Shown one piece after another: positions 9,530 to 20,946 of a stretch of 64,000 nt of DNA. Source of the stretch: Datisca glomerata. Its lineage: Eukaryota; Streptophyta; Magnoliopsida; Cucurbitales; Datiscaceae. Within the stretch, counting starts at the first letter, position 1. Each line of letters starts with the position of its first letter. The notes below the pieces were generated by a model. The model was given only the letters and a program-made list of their open reading frames with translations. It made no database searches and had not been told where the DNA came from. The position numbers and the translations under genes are program-made. Location: positions 770,132 to 834,131 of the forward strand of contig QANY01008278.1 in the NCBI GenBank assembly GCA_003255025.1, read 5' to 3'.

Positions 9530-11921
9530 TTAATCTGATTCAGATACCCAAAATATTTTCTCAGTATTTTTGTGGTTACAATATTTCTTTTAACATTGAA
9601 ACAATTTGCTAACTTTTCGTTACTTATCTTTATTATGATTTTGCTCTAAAAAGCACTAACATTTTATTGTAATTATTTGATATTTAATTTTGTTTATTAA
9701 TAAATATTTTATTCTTATATTATGTGTAATATATTCTTATAAAAAGTTCACATGGATAATAGTACTTGATTTGTGAGTCCTATGTGATTTAGCTCATGAG
9801 AACAAGGTATTTAAGCAAGAGATTCTTTATGAATATATTTAATTTCACAGCCCAGTGAAGTTGTGCGTTTTGCTAAAAAAACACTGTAGTACATTAACTC
9901 TATTATGTAGAATGACTTACCTTGGTCACTAGTTAGAGTATCTAGTTAATGCACTAGTGTATTTAGAATGCATAGAAATGACTAGTGAGTCTGATTTTCA
10001 GTAATGTATTATCAAATGAAAATCAAGACTCATTGTTGTTATTTTATGAGTGCTTTCAATCTTAAGAGAGTTATGAACTCATATTTAATAGTTAATTATT
10101 TTGATAATTAAGAATGAGACTCTATGAGTCAATATATTCGATAGGTTGGATTACTGAGTTATTAGATAGTGAGTCTATAGATTCTAGAATCTATATACAC
10201 TTTTAATTTAATGACAAAGTACCTCTTCGGCAATTCATTTATGAGGTCACAGTAACTAAACGCTTAGTATCTTTGATGGAGTACTAGAGATTTGATAATT
10301 ATACTTGAAACATGAAGTAAGAAAATTATCATAGTTGATCGATATAATGAATTTGGAACTTAATGATCCAAGATGTGTGTAAATATTAGGTAGATAGTAA
10401 TTAACCTAATTATACACGATACTATATTAATGATGAGTATTATATAATGAATAATAGATAAAAAGTAGTTACGTCGAGTAATATAAAATATACTTGGAGT
10501 TCAATTACAATTTTATAGTTGAGTTAATCATAATTAATAATTAATAAATTTGATTATAGCTTTAATTGATAGAGTTTATTAATTATGTAGCCAAATATAT
10601 TTTTATCCTTATGATCCCCTTACTAACATCGGATTTGAATTACGTTGTGACGGAGCTTATTTAGTAAACAAGTGACTCAACGTGAATATCATATAGTCAA
10701 TCCATTGGTCTAAAAACTAGTTATGTCTTAATTCTAAAAGGTCAAAAAATAATTAAATATGTAATTAAATTTTAATTGATTAAATTATAAACAACGTAAG
10801 TTAGCACTGTTTTTTAAGCCATGTTTTATAACTTTCTTTTTTCATAGTTTTTGATTGATGAAATTAAAATAATTCTTTGGCCGAACAAAATTCCTTTGGA
10901 AAGAAAAACATGAGTTAGTTTTTATCTGATTTTTTCGAGTGCTCACTCGCTCGTGATTTTGGTTGACGGTCCAAGAAATAGTAAAGAAGATTATGAAGTT
11001 TTGATTTTTGATTTCACGCTTCAAAATGTCTTTTTCCTAATCCACATAAATGGTTATTTTTCAAATTTTTCAAGATCCAATATTTTTCGTTAGGTTGATT
11101 CCTTCAATTTCCTACTTGCAATCTCATAATTTTTTGTTCTTTCATCCATTGAATCTCATAATTCTTGCTTCTAAAATTATTATATTTTAATTAATCAATT
11201 AAAAAATGTTGATCACGTAAATTCAGTAACTTTTGTTACATTAGGTTATAAGTTTTGGTCTTACAAATTATTATTTGTTGTTCAATTTATTTATATTAAC
11301 TTCTTTTAGTCGTGAATGTTATTAGAAAACAAAAGGTCTAACCGAGACTGTAAATAATTATGCTCTGCAAATTAATTTCTCTATTTCTAGAACAGCTAAA
11401 TATTATAAAGTATGTTGTTAACGTGGATCAATATACTTTGATTTTCCTTCTACAAGATATCGATTTTATTTTTTTATGAAAATGTTTTTGTCTAATTTCA
11501 ATTACAATATCTAGGCTATTTTTCTTCATCTTGTTACATAAAATTTATATGAGGTTAAAAATACCAAGACTCAGGAGTTAACTTTTCTTATTAATCTTCA
11601 TTTTTTACACCATTGAAATTGTATATCAGTCGCGTAATACTAATCATAAGACGCATTGCACATGAATGTAAGAGGCTTAAAAGATCACAATGCATATATC
11701 AAAAAGGAAAGTTTTATTAGTTTATAAAAAGAAAAAGGAAGTATTCAACTAAATTAATAATATAATACAGAGAAATGTACCTGTTATAGATAGCATTGAA
11801 AATTCAGTTGTAACATCATTTTGAAACTACGACACTTCATTACTCATTTCACTACAAATGTATAGAATAAAGTTACAATTTATAGAAGGATAAGTGTAAC
11901 TTGGACTTGACATTGGATATG
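9530..11921. other. AT-rich intergenic sequence without a supportable gene
   Basis: 2.4 kb of AT-rich DNA. Frames are short on both strands. The part around 9900-10600 is slightly less simple (repeated GTGAGTCT, ACTAGTGA words) and may derive from a non-coding retrotransposon part, but no LTR pair, primer site or protein trace was seen. Confidence 0.5.
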
Positions 11922-13297
11922 TCAATGTCGATTAACATTATCTTTGCTGCATACGTATCTCTTTATATACAATAATTTTTGTGAGCCCTCGAGAATCCTT
12001 ATTATGGTGTTTGTTTTGACTAAAGCTTTTATTGTTTTCATTGAAGTACCTTTAGACAATGCAATATATAGTTGTCTATGAGGGAAAACGTGTTGTCATT
12101 GATATATTCCAACATAAGATACAGTTTGTTCTTGTTCCTTACTTATAGTCATTGCAAACATAGGCGAACTAAAAATTGCTTTCTTTTTAGTTTAAATGGG
12201 TATCATTCACCACTTGTTGGGATAAGAGGGATTCGTGGAAGAAGATCTTGTTTGCTAGCATGTTCTCTAACTGTGATTTTTGCATGTATGACATGCCTTC
12301 TAAATCCCTTGCATACCATCCTTGTAAATTAGTACACAACCCATTTGATGGGTCCAAATTTCTCAGCAACATTTTTGGACAATTTTTCTTTAGAACCAAC
12401 TTGTGTGGAGGAAATGGGTAACAATGTATTAAAAACTTCTTCGTAATAATGATTTGTGTAGTCAATGACCTCATCAAAATTCCTGAGCAAGAGTTGCTCA
12501 TTGGGCCAAGTACACTCGCGAACCTATACTGATGGATAAATTTGTGAAGACACTATTAACCAATTGTAACACTGACGATTCATCATAATGTTACTTGATA
12601 CGCAGTTGTTCTGATCATGATAATGATATGCAGTCATCGTTAATCATTCTTCTTGACCGTTACCAATTCCTAAAAGGAGTTTTGCAAAACTTTAGTCACT
12701 TCTTGCCGTTACACATAACTTTCTCATTTTATCCCAAAGATATAATCTCACGAAGCTCGTATTAACTTTTTGTTGTCTTGTTGCTTGTGGTACAACTGAA
12801 AGAACTTGTCTAAACTACTGTCTCAATGGTGAATTATTTTACCATTGGTGCTTCATCTCATATTATCAGTCAAGCTCTTCTAATCAACTCAGCTTTGTTA
12901 CTCTGTTTTGATATAATAATATTGTTGATACTTGTTTGTAATGATATTAAATATTGAATGAGTTGTTCATCCTCGAGGCGTTATTACAACAGCAACTCAA
13001 TAAGACGTAGTAGCGAGAGCTATCACCACCCGTAATCTTACATTGGCTAGAAGTGTTTGATACAAAAAGTTTTTGGTTCCCCTGGACCATAAAAAAGAAC
13101 ACACCTTATTGCTAATTTTTTATTCATTATATTATAATATCAGAAGCTATCATTGTGCTCGATTAAGTTCTGATGATGCAACAGTATCTTCATGGGAGAC
13201 CTCAATTGATTGCTCATCTTTCATTTCCTTTTCATTAAAGTCAATATTACCACATATGTTATTATTGATAGATGGAAGATCATAGTCTTTGAAATTT
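11922..13297 (-). pseudogene. Helitron helicase (PIF1-like) domain, C-terminal half
   Basis: Read on - from 13297: KDYDLPSINNN, SHEDTVASSELNRAQ, then a Walker A region VLFYGPGEPKTF, where family members have GPGGTGKT, so it is short by one residue. Next come IALATTS and a shifted GRTTHSIFNI; SNKAELIRR and DEAPMVK (Walker B) near 12880; VVPQATRQQKVNTSF and YLWDKMRKL near 12740; RIGNGQE-like text near 12650. The frame 12501-12187 has KLVLKKNCPKMLLRNLDPS. The last block has FAMTISKEQEQTVSYVGIY (motif V; the family has KSQGQT) and RQLYIALSKGT (motif VI), ending at the stop at 11922. Several stops and frameshifts make it a pseudogene. Confidence 0.9.
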
Positions 13298-15810
13298 TAA
13301 TGGAGATCGAGGGGTTGTTCTCAAATATTCTCAAAATCCATTGCATCTAGTGATTAGGGCAAGGAGAAAGATGATGAAAAAAGCTTTACAAGACTTAATC
13401 ATGGAAGTGCATGCAAAGAGGCTATTCTAGAATATTCTAAGACTAATCTAGAAGATTCTAAAGCTTCATCAAGGATAATCAATTATATTTATGTTCAAGG
13501 TTTAGATCAGGAAGAACAATGCTTGGGATCCATGATATGACGCCCAATTCACATGTTGGTCTAGTTTCAGTCCCAGAGTGCGCAAAATTGTTCTTCCAAT
13601 GTTTTTTTGAAATAAAAATCATATTTCTATTATCTTCTTTTTAATGAGACAAAGTAAGGTTTCTATATATTTTACTTTAGGGTGTTTTTAGGGGTTTATA
13701 CCATTCTAGAAACTTATTTTGCAAAATAGCAAAACAAAAAAAATTTATCTAGCATTTTAGCCAATAGAGAAGAAAATCAACAACAAATTATAATGTTTTA
13801 TGATTATAACCTTACATATAGAATATTAAAACATTTTTTTATCTAATTTTTATGATTATAACCTTACATATAGAATATTAAAACATTTTTTATCTAATTA
13901 TTGAAATTAGATATAATTAATAAAAATGATTATATAATTATTTTATAGATAATATTATCACCAATTAAAGAAAAAAATTGTAACCGAATAGATAATTAAT
14001 AAAATTCTAAAAATAATAGATAAGAGAGAGATATATAATTAATGAAAATAATTATATAATTATTTTATAGATAATATTATCATCAATTAAAGAAAAAAAA
14101 TCATAACCGAATAGATAATTAACAAGATCTTAGCTTATTTCTACAAAATCAGTAAGCTTACATATTTTTGAATATTAATATATATATATTTTTTCTTATT
14201 ATACAATCAACATGTACTAATCGATATTACTAAATATTATTGCTAACAATCATTTTATCACTTTTAATGTAATTTATGTAAATCACTATTATTAGAGTAA
14301 TGATTAATATTTTGATGATTTACTACAATAACTATGATATATTTGTAAGAAGTTGTAACAATATTTATGTAAATAATTATTGCAATCCACATTTGTATAT
14401 ATATATTCATATCTAAACAAAAGTGTAAACATATTGTTAAAAATTATATTTATTTATTTGATTATCATGCATATATTTACCTAAAAACCACTACTAATTC
14501 CCTAAAACACAAAAAATGCTCTATCTTAAAAAAAATATGAATTTAGTGTAAAACTTATAGAATTTAAAACAAACAATATAACCATATTAAAAAATATCTA
14601 GTTATTCTGAATTTATATTCATTTACTTTATTAATAAATATATATTTTTCTAAAAGTCACAACTTGTTTTCCTAAAAACAAGGAATTGCTAAATTAATCA
14701 CGCTTTGCTCAATTTTTAATCTTAAATAAACCTTATCAAAACATTAACACGTTTTATTCAATTATATTTTTGTTTAATTCATAATTATATAAACAAAGAT
14801 AATTGTATTATTATCTAACAAAAATATAATTATTGTTAATTGAATCTTTATTTAATTAATAAACAAATATATAATTATATAAACAAAGAAGATAATTGTT
14901 TTTACAACCATTTTATATTTAAATAGAAATGGTATATTAGGTATAAAAAATTATGGTCAACACAATTTGGCTATTTACTTAATTAAGTTTAAAAACGGTT
15001 AAAAAACAAAAACACCCTATTAAAATGGCTATATGATAAAATTTCCGTTTACTTGATGCTACTTAATTATTGAAAAGTTAACTTTATTATTCTTTTAAAT
15101 AAGTAAAAAATTGGGTAGCTAAAAACTATATATGATTTTTTAATAAGAAATATGTGTTGATGTTAACTTGAAATTAGTTTATTGTATGTTAACAAGTCAT
15201 TATTTTAATTTGTCACTATATTATTTATGATAAATTTTATAATATTATTTTATATGACCAAAATTTTTTTTTTGAAATGAAATATCAGAATATCAAAATA
15301 TTTGAAAGGTTACACTTTTTAAAAAAAAAAAAGACCACTGAAACTGATTTGATTACTATGGTTTTGATGGCTTTGGGCTTAAATAGAGTTTTGTCTTATT
15401 TTAATTTGTTTTGACGGGCCTAGGCCTCCATGGGCTTAATTAGAGTTTAGATTTATTTTATTTTTGATTTTTTATGTTTAAATTGTTATTAGTTGTAATC
15501 TTATAGAAGGATCTTCATTATTTAGGATTTTCTTTATAAATACCAGAGATGTTAAAAGCATCACTTTGTCAGTAATATTTTTATTCAATGAGTATTTTAC
15601 TTTGCCTTCTTGTAATCTTGGTAGAATACAAAATTTTGACTTATCAATGGAGTGATAAACTTCTATGGTGTCTCAAGATTAGAGTTTTAAGGACTTGATT
15701 TCCTTTAGGTTATAATCTGATCAACAATGCTTTGTTCCTAGCATTCTGAAATGCGTCTTACCCATTGATTCAAGGGTTCCTAGGGCTAGTTGCTTAGAGG
15801 GTTCATATCA
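13298..15810 (+). repeat. 5' LTR of the gypsy element, split by an insertion
   Basis: 13298-13556 matches the first 265 bp of the 3' LTR (shared words: TCGAGG.GTTGTTC, AAGCTTTACAA..CTTAATCATGGAA, GCTTGGGATCCATGA). 15351-15810 matches its remainder (GATGGCTTTGGGCTTAAATAG through TTCATATCA). The two LTRs differ at roughly one position in seven to ten by eye, so the insertion is old. Confidence 0.88.
13557..15350. mobile_element. AT-rich insertion of about 1.75 kb inside the 5' LTR, class unknown
   Basis: This block is absent from the 3' LTR. It is very AT-rich with no frame of note. AGTTTCAGT at 13563-13571 and its reverse complement ACTGAAACT at 15337-15345 stand near its two ends, a possible short terminal inverted repeat. 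Two internal tandem duplications are seen: GATTATAACCTTACATATAG repeated about 60 bp apart (13802 and 13853), and ATTATATAATTATTTTATAG repeated about 120 bp apart (near 13930 and 14050). No clean target duplication was found. Confidence 0.55.
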
Positions 15811-15812
15811 AT

Positions 15813-15824
15813 TGGTATTAGAGC
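15813..15824 (+). promoter_or_regulatory. Primer binding site for initiator tRNA-Met
   Basis: TGGTATTAGAGC lies 2 bp after the 5' LTR end. It differs by one base from TGGTATCAGAGC, the usual plant retrotransposon site complementary to the 3' end of initiator tRNA-Met. Confidence 0.9.
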
Positions 15825-16534
15825 TTTGATTTCTAGAAACATGTTATTGATCCCGATCGTCTTATCTTTGTATTGCTTTTTCTTGATCATAGATTCTGTA
15901 AATTCTTCTATTCTGCTTCGTTGTTTTAGATCCAAGTATGATTTTTCTAATTTTGACGGTTTCTTAAAACAGCTAAAACTTTTGATTCGTGTTTCGAAAC
16001 AATTATAATTGCATATCAAATCAAAGTGATTTCTGAGGCCTACGACATTGACTTAAAATTCAGATCCAAGTTCCATCGTTATCAATAGTTTCCAAGGCTT
16101 TTAAGATTTTTCTATTTTATCCCCATATTTTCATATCTAAAGAAGATTTCTGATATTCCTGGTTTTATCTTATCTTCTATATAAAAAGGAAGAAGATTGT
16201 TCAAGGTACACGACTGTTTTATTTTCTTTGCTTTGTCTATCAATTAGTTGCATATTCTAGTGACTTCTTTCGCATGCCTTTTCCTTCCTTTTGAAGTTTT
16301 CTTCTTTTTATCTTGACTGCTTAAAGTTAATTTCTTCTTTTCTTGTTTAACTGTTTGCCTCAACTATGTTTTTAAAGTTCTGATTTTTTAGATTTGTCAC
16401 CATCTAACGTGTTGCTCCTTGAGATTTGTTGATTTTATATTCTGTTGAGAACATAAAGGGGGTTGGCTTGAGTGATAAAAGGTAAGAGTGGTGAGATCAC
16501 CATTGAGAAAAGCCAAAAATAGAGTGAAACACGA

Positions 16535-17110
16535 GTGATATCAATCCGATTTAAATTGTTGAATGCTAGATTGGATGGTTTAAAATCCCCTACTAGTTCT
16601 AAATCTAATAGAAGACATGTGTATGAGGAAGAGGAAGATAAAAAGTTGAACATGTGTTTGATTTTCATAGCTATTCAGAAGAGAAGAAAGTCAATGACAG
16701 CCATGGAGTTGACTTATTATGCAAGTATTTGGTGGGATTAACTAGTGCTAAATAGGAAGATGAATGGGGAGAGGGTTATTCAGAATTGGGAGGAGATGAA
16801 AATGGTGATTCGTAAGAGATTTATTCCTAGCCACTACTATAGAGATTTGCGAAGAATGTTGCAACGGCTAGTTCAAGGGAACATTAGCGTGGAAGATTAT
16901 TACAAGGAGATGGAAATAACCATGTTAAGAGAAAATGTTAAGGAAGATCGAAAGGCTACCATGACAAGATTTATTGGAGGTTTAAATAAAGAAATTGTTG
17001 ATATGGTGGATTAACAACATTATGTGGAGATGGAGGAACTATGCACAAAACAATTAAAGTGGAGAAGCAATTTAAATCAAAGGAGTTCAGATCTGGTTCG
17101 TCTTCTAGTT
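16535..17110 (+). pseudogene. gypsy gag pseudogene
   Basis: The blocks YYASIWWD, VIQNWEEMKMVIRKRFIPSH, YYRDLRRMLQRL, VEDYYKEMEITMLRE and MTRFIGGLNKEIVDMV follow the retrotransposon gag domain in order (Trp-Trp, W..mk...R.RF.P, L..L.QG..sV..Y..eme, ..RF..GL...I). Stops at 16740 and 17014 divide it. No zinc knuckle was found after it. Confidence 0.88.
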
Positions 17111-17620
17111 CTTCATAAAGTCAAATTAGAAAGATCATAAAAACTTCACAAAATCAACAGAAGAAACAAAGCAAAAGGAAGGCTATGCATGATGGAAACA
17201 AAAATATGATCCTTTTGCATTTAATAACCAAATTTTTCTATTAACCCGTCTCACACCTTTGCAAGCTTATAAGGATCATATTAGAACAGTAAATGAGCAT
17301 AAAATGAGAGAAACGGATTTATGATCAAGGGAGAAAGAGAGAGAGAGAGATTGAGAGAGAGAGAGGCCGAGAGGAAAAGCTTTAAAGAAAAGAGTGAGGC
17401 CGAGAGAAAAATCTTCAAAGAAAAGAGTGAGGCTGAGAGAAAAAGTGGGCAAAGTATGTACAAAAAGGAGAGAGACAAGAGAGTGAGTGCATCTGCTGGA
17501 AAAAGTGATATTAAGAGTCTTTTGATTATGAGGTTGCAACTACTTGTACTTACATACAAAGATGTTTATTTTTCCACCAATGACCTTAACCACTTTTCCC
17601 TAGTATTGAATTGTCTTTTC
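17110..17620 (+). pseudogene. gag-pol spacer; protease largely missing
   Basis: Only traces of the region before RT remain: FNNQIFLLTRLTPLQAYKDH (near 17215-17280) and a highly charged stretch of RERE/AERKSFKEKSE repeats (17321-17480), then LTYKDVYFSTNDLN leading into RT. In related elements a zinc knuckle and an aspartic protease lie between gag and this charged stretch; here there is no room for them, so they are deleted. The AAAGAAAAGAGTGAGGC.GAGAG units at 17384-17445 are a small tandem repeat within it. Confidence 0.65.
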
Positions 17621-18945
17621 TTGCAGGAATTCGAGGACCTATTTCCTTAGGAGATTCCCTATAGATTACCTCCCTTAAGAGGTATTGAGCATTAGATAGA
17701 CTTCATACCCGGTGCTGCACTACCCAATCGACCTGCTTATATAGCTAATCTTGAGGAAACCAAGGAGATACATAGGCAAGTGGATGAGTTGGTGAAAAAA
17801 GGTCTTGTGAGGGAGAGTCTTAGTCCGTGTTTGGTTCCCATCATCTTAGTTAAAAAAAAAGATGGTACATGGTGTATGTGAATGGATTGCCGAGTCATTA
17901 ACAAGATAACGGTAAAGTATAGACATTCAATCCCTAGATTAGATGACATGCTTGATGAATCATATGACACTTGTTTGTTTTCTAAAATTGATTTACAGAA
18001 TGACTATTATCAATTTCGCATGAAGGAGGGAGATGAATAGAAAACAACATTTAAAACTAAATATGGATTGCATGAGTGGCTAACAATGCCTTTTGATTTA
18101 ACTAATGCACCTAGTACATTCATGAGGTTAATAAATCATGTTTTGCTTGCTTTCATGAGAAAATTTGTAGTAGTTTATTATGATATCTTAGTTTATAAAA
18201 AAAATCTAGATGAACATGTGAAACACTTGCATGTTGTTTTTAGTATGTTGAGAGAACACCATATTTTTGCTAATCTTAAGAAGTGCATGTTTTGAATGGA
18301 ATCTATTTTGTTTCTTGGATATGTTTTTTTAGTTCGTAGGGGATTAGTGTTGATGAAGAAAATGTAGGGGCAATAAGGGACTGGCTTACACTTAAGAATA
18401 CAAATGAGGTAATAAGTTTTCATGGGTTAGTAAGTTTTTATCGAATGTGTGTTAAAGAATTTAGTTCTATTACTGCACCTTTGAATGGACTTGTAAAAAA
18501 ATATTGTTTTTAAGTGGGATGATGTGCATGATTGGGCTTTCAAGAGTTTAAAAGATAAGCTGACTAATGCACATTTGTTATGCTTGTCTAACTTTGATAA
18601 AGCTTTTGAGGTAGAATGTGATGCATCTGGAATTGGAATAGGAAATATCTTGATGCAAGATTCTAAACGAATTGCTTATTTTAGGAAAAGCTAAGTGGGG
18701 CAACCTTGAATTATCCTAGTTTTGACAAGGAGCTTTATGAATTAGTGAGAACTCTTCAAACATGGCAGCATTATTTATGGATGTGGGAATTCATTTTCCA
18801 TTCTGATCATGGGAGTTTAAAATTCTTAAAATCCCAAGATAAGCTAAATAAAAGGCATGCTAAGTGGTTGGAGTTCATAGAAATATTTCATCATGTGATC
18901 AAGTACAATTATGGGAAGAATTTTTGCTGATGCATTACCTAGGAG
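17621..18945 (+). pseudogene. gypsy reverse transcriptase and RNase H pseudogene
   Basis: RT begins EFEDLFP, then LPPLRGIEH, IDFIPGAALPNRPAY, VDELVKKGLVRESLSPC, LVKKKDGTW, ITVKYRHSIPRLDD, FSKIDLQNDYYQFRMKEGDE and [20 protein letters not shown]. At the active site [12 protein letters not shown] stands where VVVYFDDILVY is expected, so one Asp of YxDD is gone. Then [17 protein letters not shown]. Shifted frames continue into RNase H: EVECDASGIGIG (18610), [34 protein letters not shown], and [14 protein letters not shown] up to about 18945. Stops occur at about ten places. Confidence 0.92.
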
Positions 18946-19079
18946 GTACGCACTACTTACTTTCTTGAAAACTAAATTATTTGGTTTTGAATTGCTCAAA
19001 GATTTAAATGTTAATGATTTTGATTTTAGTAAGTAAGGAATGCATGTGAAAAGTGTGTGTTTGGTGATTATTATAGGCA

Positions 19080-20215
19080 TGAAAGGCTTTTGTTCAAGAA
19101 AGATAAACTATATGTGCTTATTTGTTCTATTCATGAGTTGCTTATTTGGGAAACTAATGGAGACAGTTTGATGGGGCACTTTGGTATGCTAAAGACTTTA
19201 GGTATATTATAGGAGCATTTTTTTTTGCCTAATATGAAGCATGATGTACAATTTATTTGCCATAAGGGCATTACATGCAGGCGAGAAAAATCTAAAGTTA
19301 AACCATATGGCTTGTATACCTCTTTACATGTGCCTAACCAACATTGGATTGATATTTCTATGGATTTTTCTTCAAGATAATCAGTGTCTCAAAGTGGTAA
19401 GGATAATATATTTGTTGTTGTTGATAGGTTTAATAAAATGGCCCATTTTATTGCATGTTCAAAAACTAATGATGCAACACATTTTGCTGATTTGTTCTTT
19501 AAAGAAGCTGTTCAATTGCATATGTTGCCTAAGACAATTGTTAATGATAGATATGTTAAGTTCCTAAGTCATTTTGGCGCACTTTATAGAATAAATTATG
19601 AACTAAACTCTTATTCTACTATTGAAAATCCTCAAACGGATGGTCAAACTGAAGTAGTTAATGTGATACAAACTGTTTTGTTGCCTGCTATCATTCAAAA
19701 GAATTTAAGGCAATGAAAGAAGTTTTTATCACATATTTAGTTTGCATATGATATGTCTCTTCATTCTACTTCTTATTTTTCTTATTTTGAAATGGTTTAT
19801 GGAGTTAATCCTTTAACTCCTGTGGATATTTTTCTTTTGTCTACTAATGAGCATACTAATTTTAATGGTAAGAAAAAGGAAAATTTTATGAAGGATTTAA
19901 ATGCCAAGCTTCGGGCTAACATTGAAAAGAAGAATGAGCAATATGCTAAGCAAGCCAATAAAAGATGTTTGAAGGTTGTTATTCAACGTGGAGATTGAGT
20001 TTGAGTGAACATGTGTATAGATATACTTTCTACCTAAAGGAAATCAAATTTGCAGCCTAGAGGAGATATATATTTTCAAGTATTGAAACAAATCAATGAC
20101 AACGCCTACAAGCTAGGTTCGCCAAGCAATTATGGTCATATTAGTTCAACTTTTAATGTGGCTGATTTATATATGTTTGATGTAGGTGATTCGAGGATGA
20201 ATCTTTTCTAAGAGG
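19080..20215 (+). pseudogene. gypsy integrase pseudogene
   Basis: After a poorly preserved zinc-binding part (LMGHFGMLKTL-like text near 19170-19200), the core is clear: HWIDISMDF, IFVVVDRFNKMAHFIACSK, ATHFADLFFKEAVQLHMLPK, TIVNDRYVKFLSHF and NPQTDGQTEVVN. The D, D and E positions are kept. Later MVYGVNPLTPVDIF and NIEKKNEQYAKQANKRC, then shifted PRGDIYFQVLKQINDNAYKL and STFNVADLYMFDVGD end the protein near 20215. No chromodomain follows. Confidence 0.9.
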
Positions 20216-20222
20216 GAAGGGA
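20210..20222 (+). promoter_or_regulatory. Polypurine tract of the gypsy element
   Basis: AAGAGGGAAGGGA directly before the 3' LTR; such a purine run primes plus-strand synthesis in LTR retrotransposons. Confidence 0.85.
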
Positions 20223-20946
20223 TAATGTAGGTCGAGGTGTTGTTCCTAAATATTTTTAAGATCCATTATAAGGAATTGGCAGTCCAATGACTAAAGCAAG
20301 GAAAAAGAGGATGAAAGAAGCTTTACAATGCTTAATCATGGAAATGCATGACAAAGAGAATGTTCTAGAAGGTTCTAAACTAATCTTGAATATTTCAAAG
20401 CTTCACCAAGGATAATCACTTATCATCATGTGTAAGATTTAGATTTGGAAGAAAAAAGCTTGGGATCCATGACATGAGGCCTAATTTGCATGTTAAGTGG
20501 TTTGATGGCTTTGGGCTTAAATAGGCTTTTATTTTATTTTAAGTTATTTTGATGGGCCTAAGGGTGCATAGGCTTAATTAGGGTTTAGTTTTATTTTATT
20601 TTTGACTTTCTATGTTTAAATCATTATTAGTTGTAATCTTCTAGAAGGATCCTCATTTGTTAGGGTTTTCTTTATAAAGATGGCAGAGATGTTAAGAACA
20701 TAATTTATTCAATAATATTTTTATTCGAGTATTTTTTTCTTGCCTTCTTGTGTTCTTGGTGGAATATAGAATTTTGATTTATCAAGAGAGTGATAAACCT
20801 TTGTGGCGTCTCAAAATTAGGGTTTTGAGGATATAGTTTCCTTTAGTTCTAATATGATCAACAACGATTTGTTCCTAGTATTCTGAAGTGCGTCTAACCC
20901 AATGATTCAAAGTTCCTAGAACTGGTTGCCTATTAGATTCATATCA
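20223..20946 (+). repeat. 3' LTR of the gypsy element
   Basis: About 724 bp, starting TAATGTAGGTCGAGG and ending GATTCATATCA. It aligns with both parts of the 5' LTR. It is uninterrupted, which shows what the 5' copy looked like before its insertion. Confidence 0.9.

Larger units (their letters stand above)
13298..20946 (+). mobile_element. Ty3/gypsy LTR retrotransposon inserted in the Helitron gene
   Basis: Complete outline: 5' LTR, primer site, gag, pol (RT, RNase H, integrase), polypurine tract, 3' LTR. Both LTRs start (TA)ATG(T/G)(A/G)AG-TCGAGG and end TTCATATCA. AATTT stands at both outer edges (13293-13297 and 20947-20951) and restores one Helitron reading, which makes it the target duplication. 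The LTR start then includes TAA before the TG, which is unusual. All domains carry stops. No chromodomain was seen at the pol end, so I do not assign a lineage beyond chromovirus-like. Confidence 0.9.

Noticed and set aside
17276..17559. Minus-strand Leu/Ser-rich frames, looking like membrane segments
   Set aside because: They are the reverse of the charged gag-pol spacer of the gypsy element, which is on the + strand.
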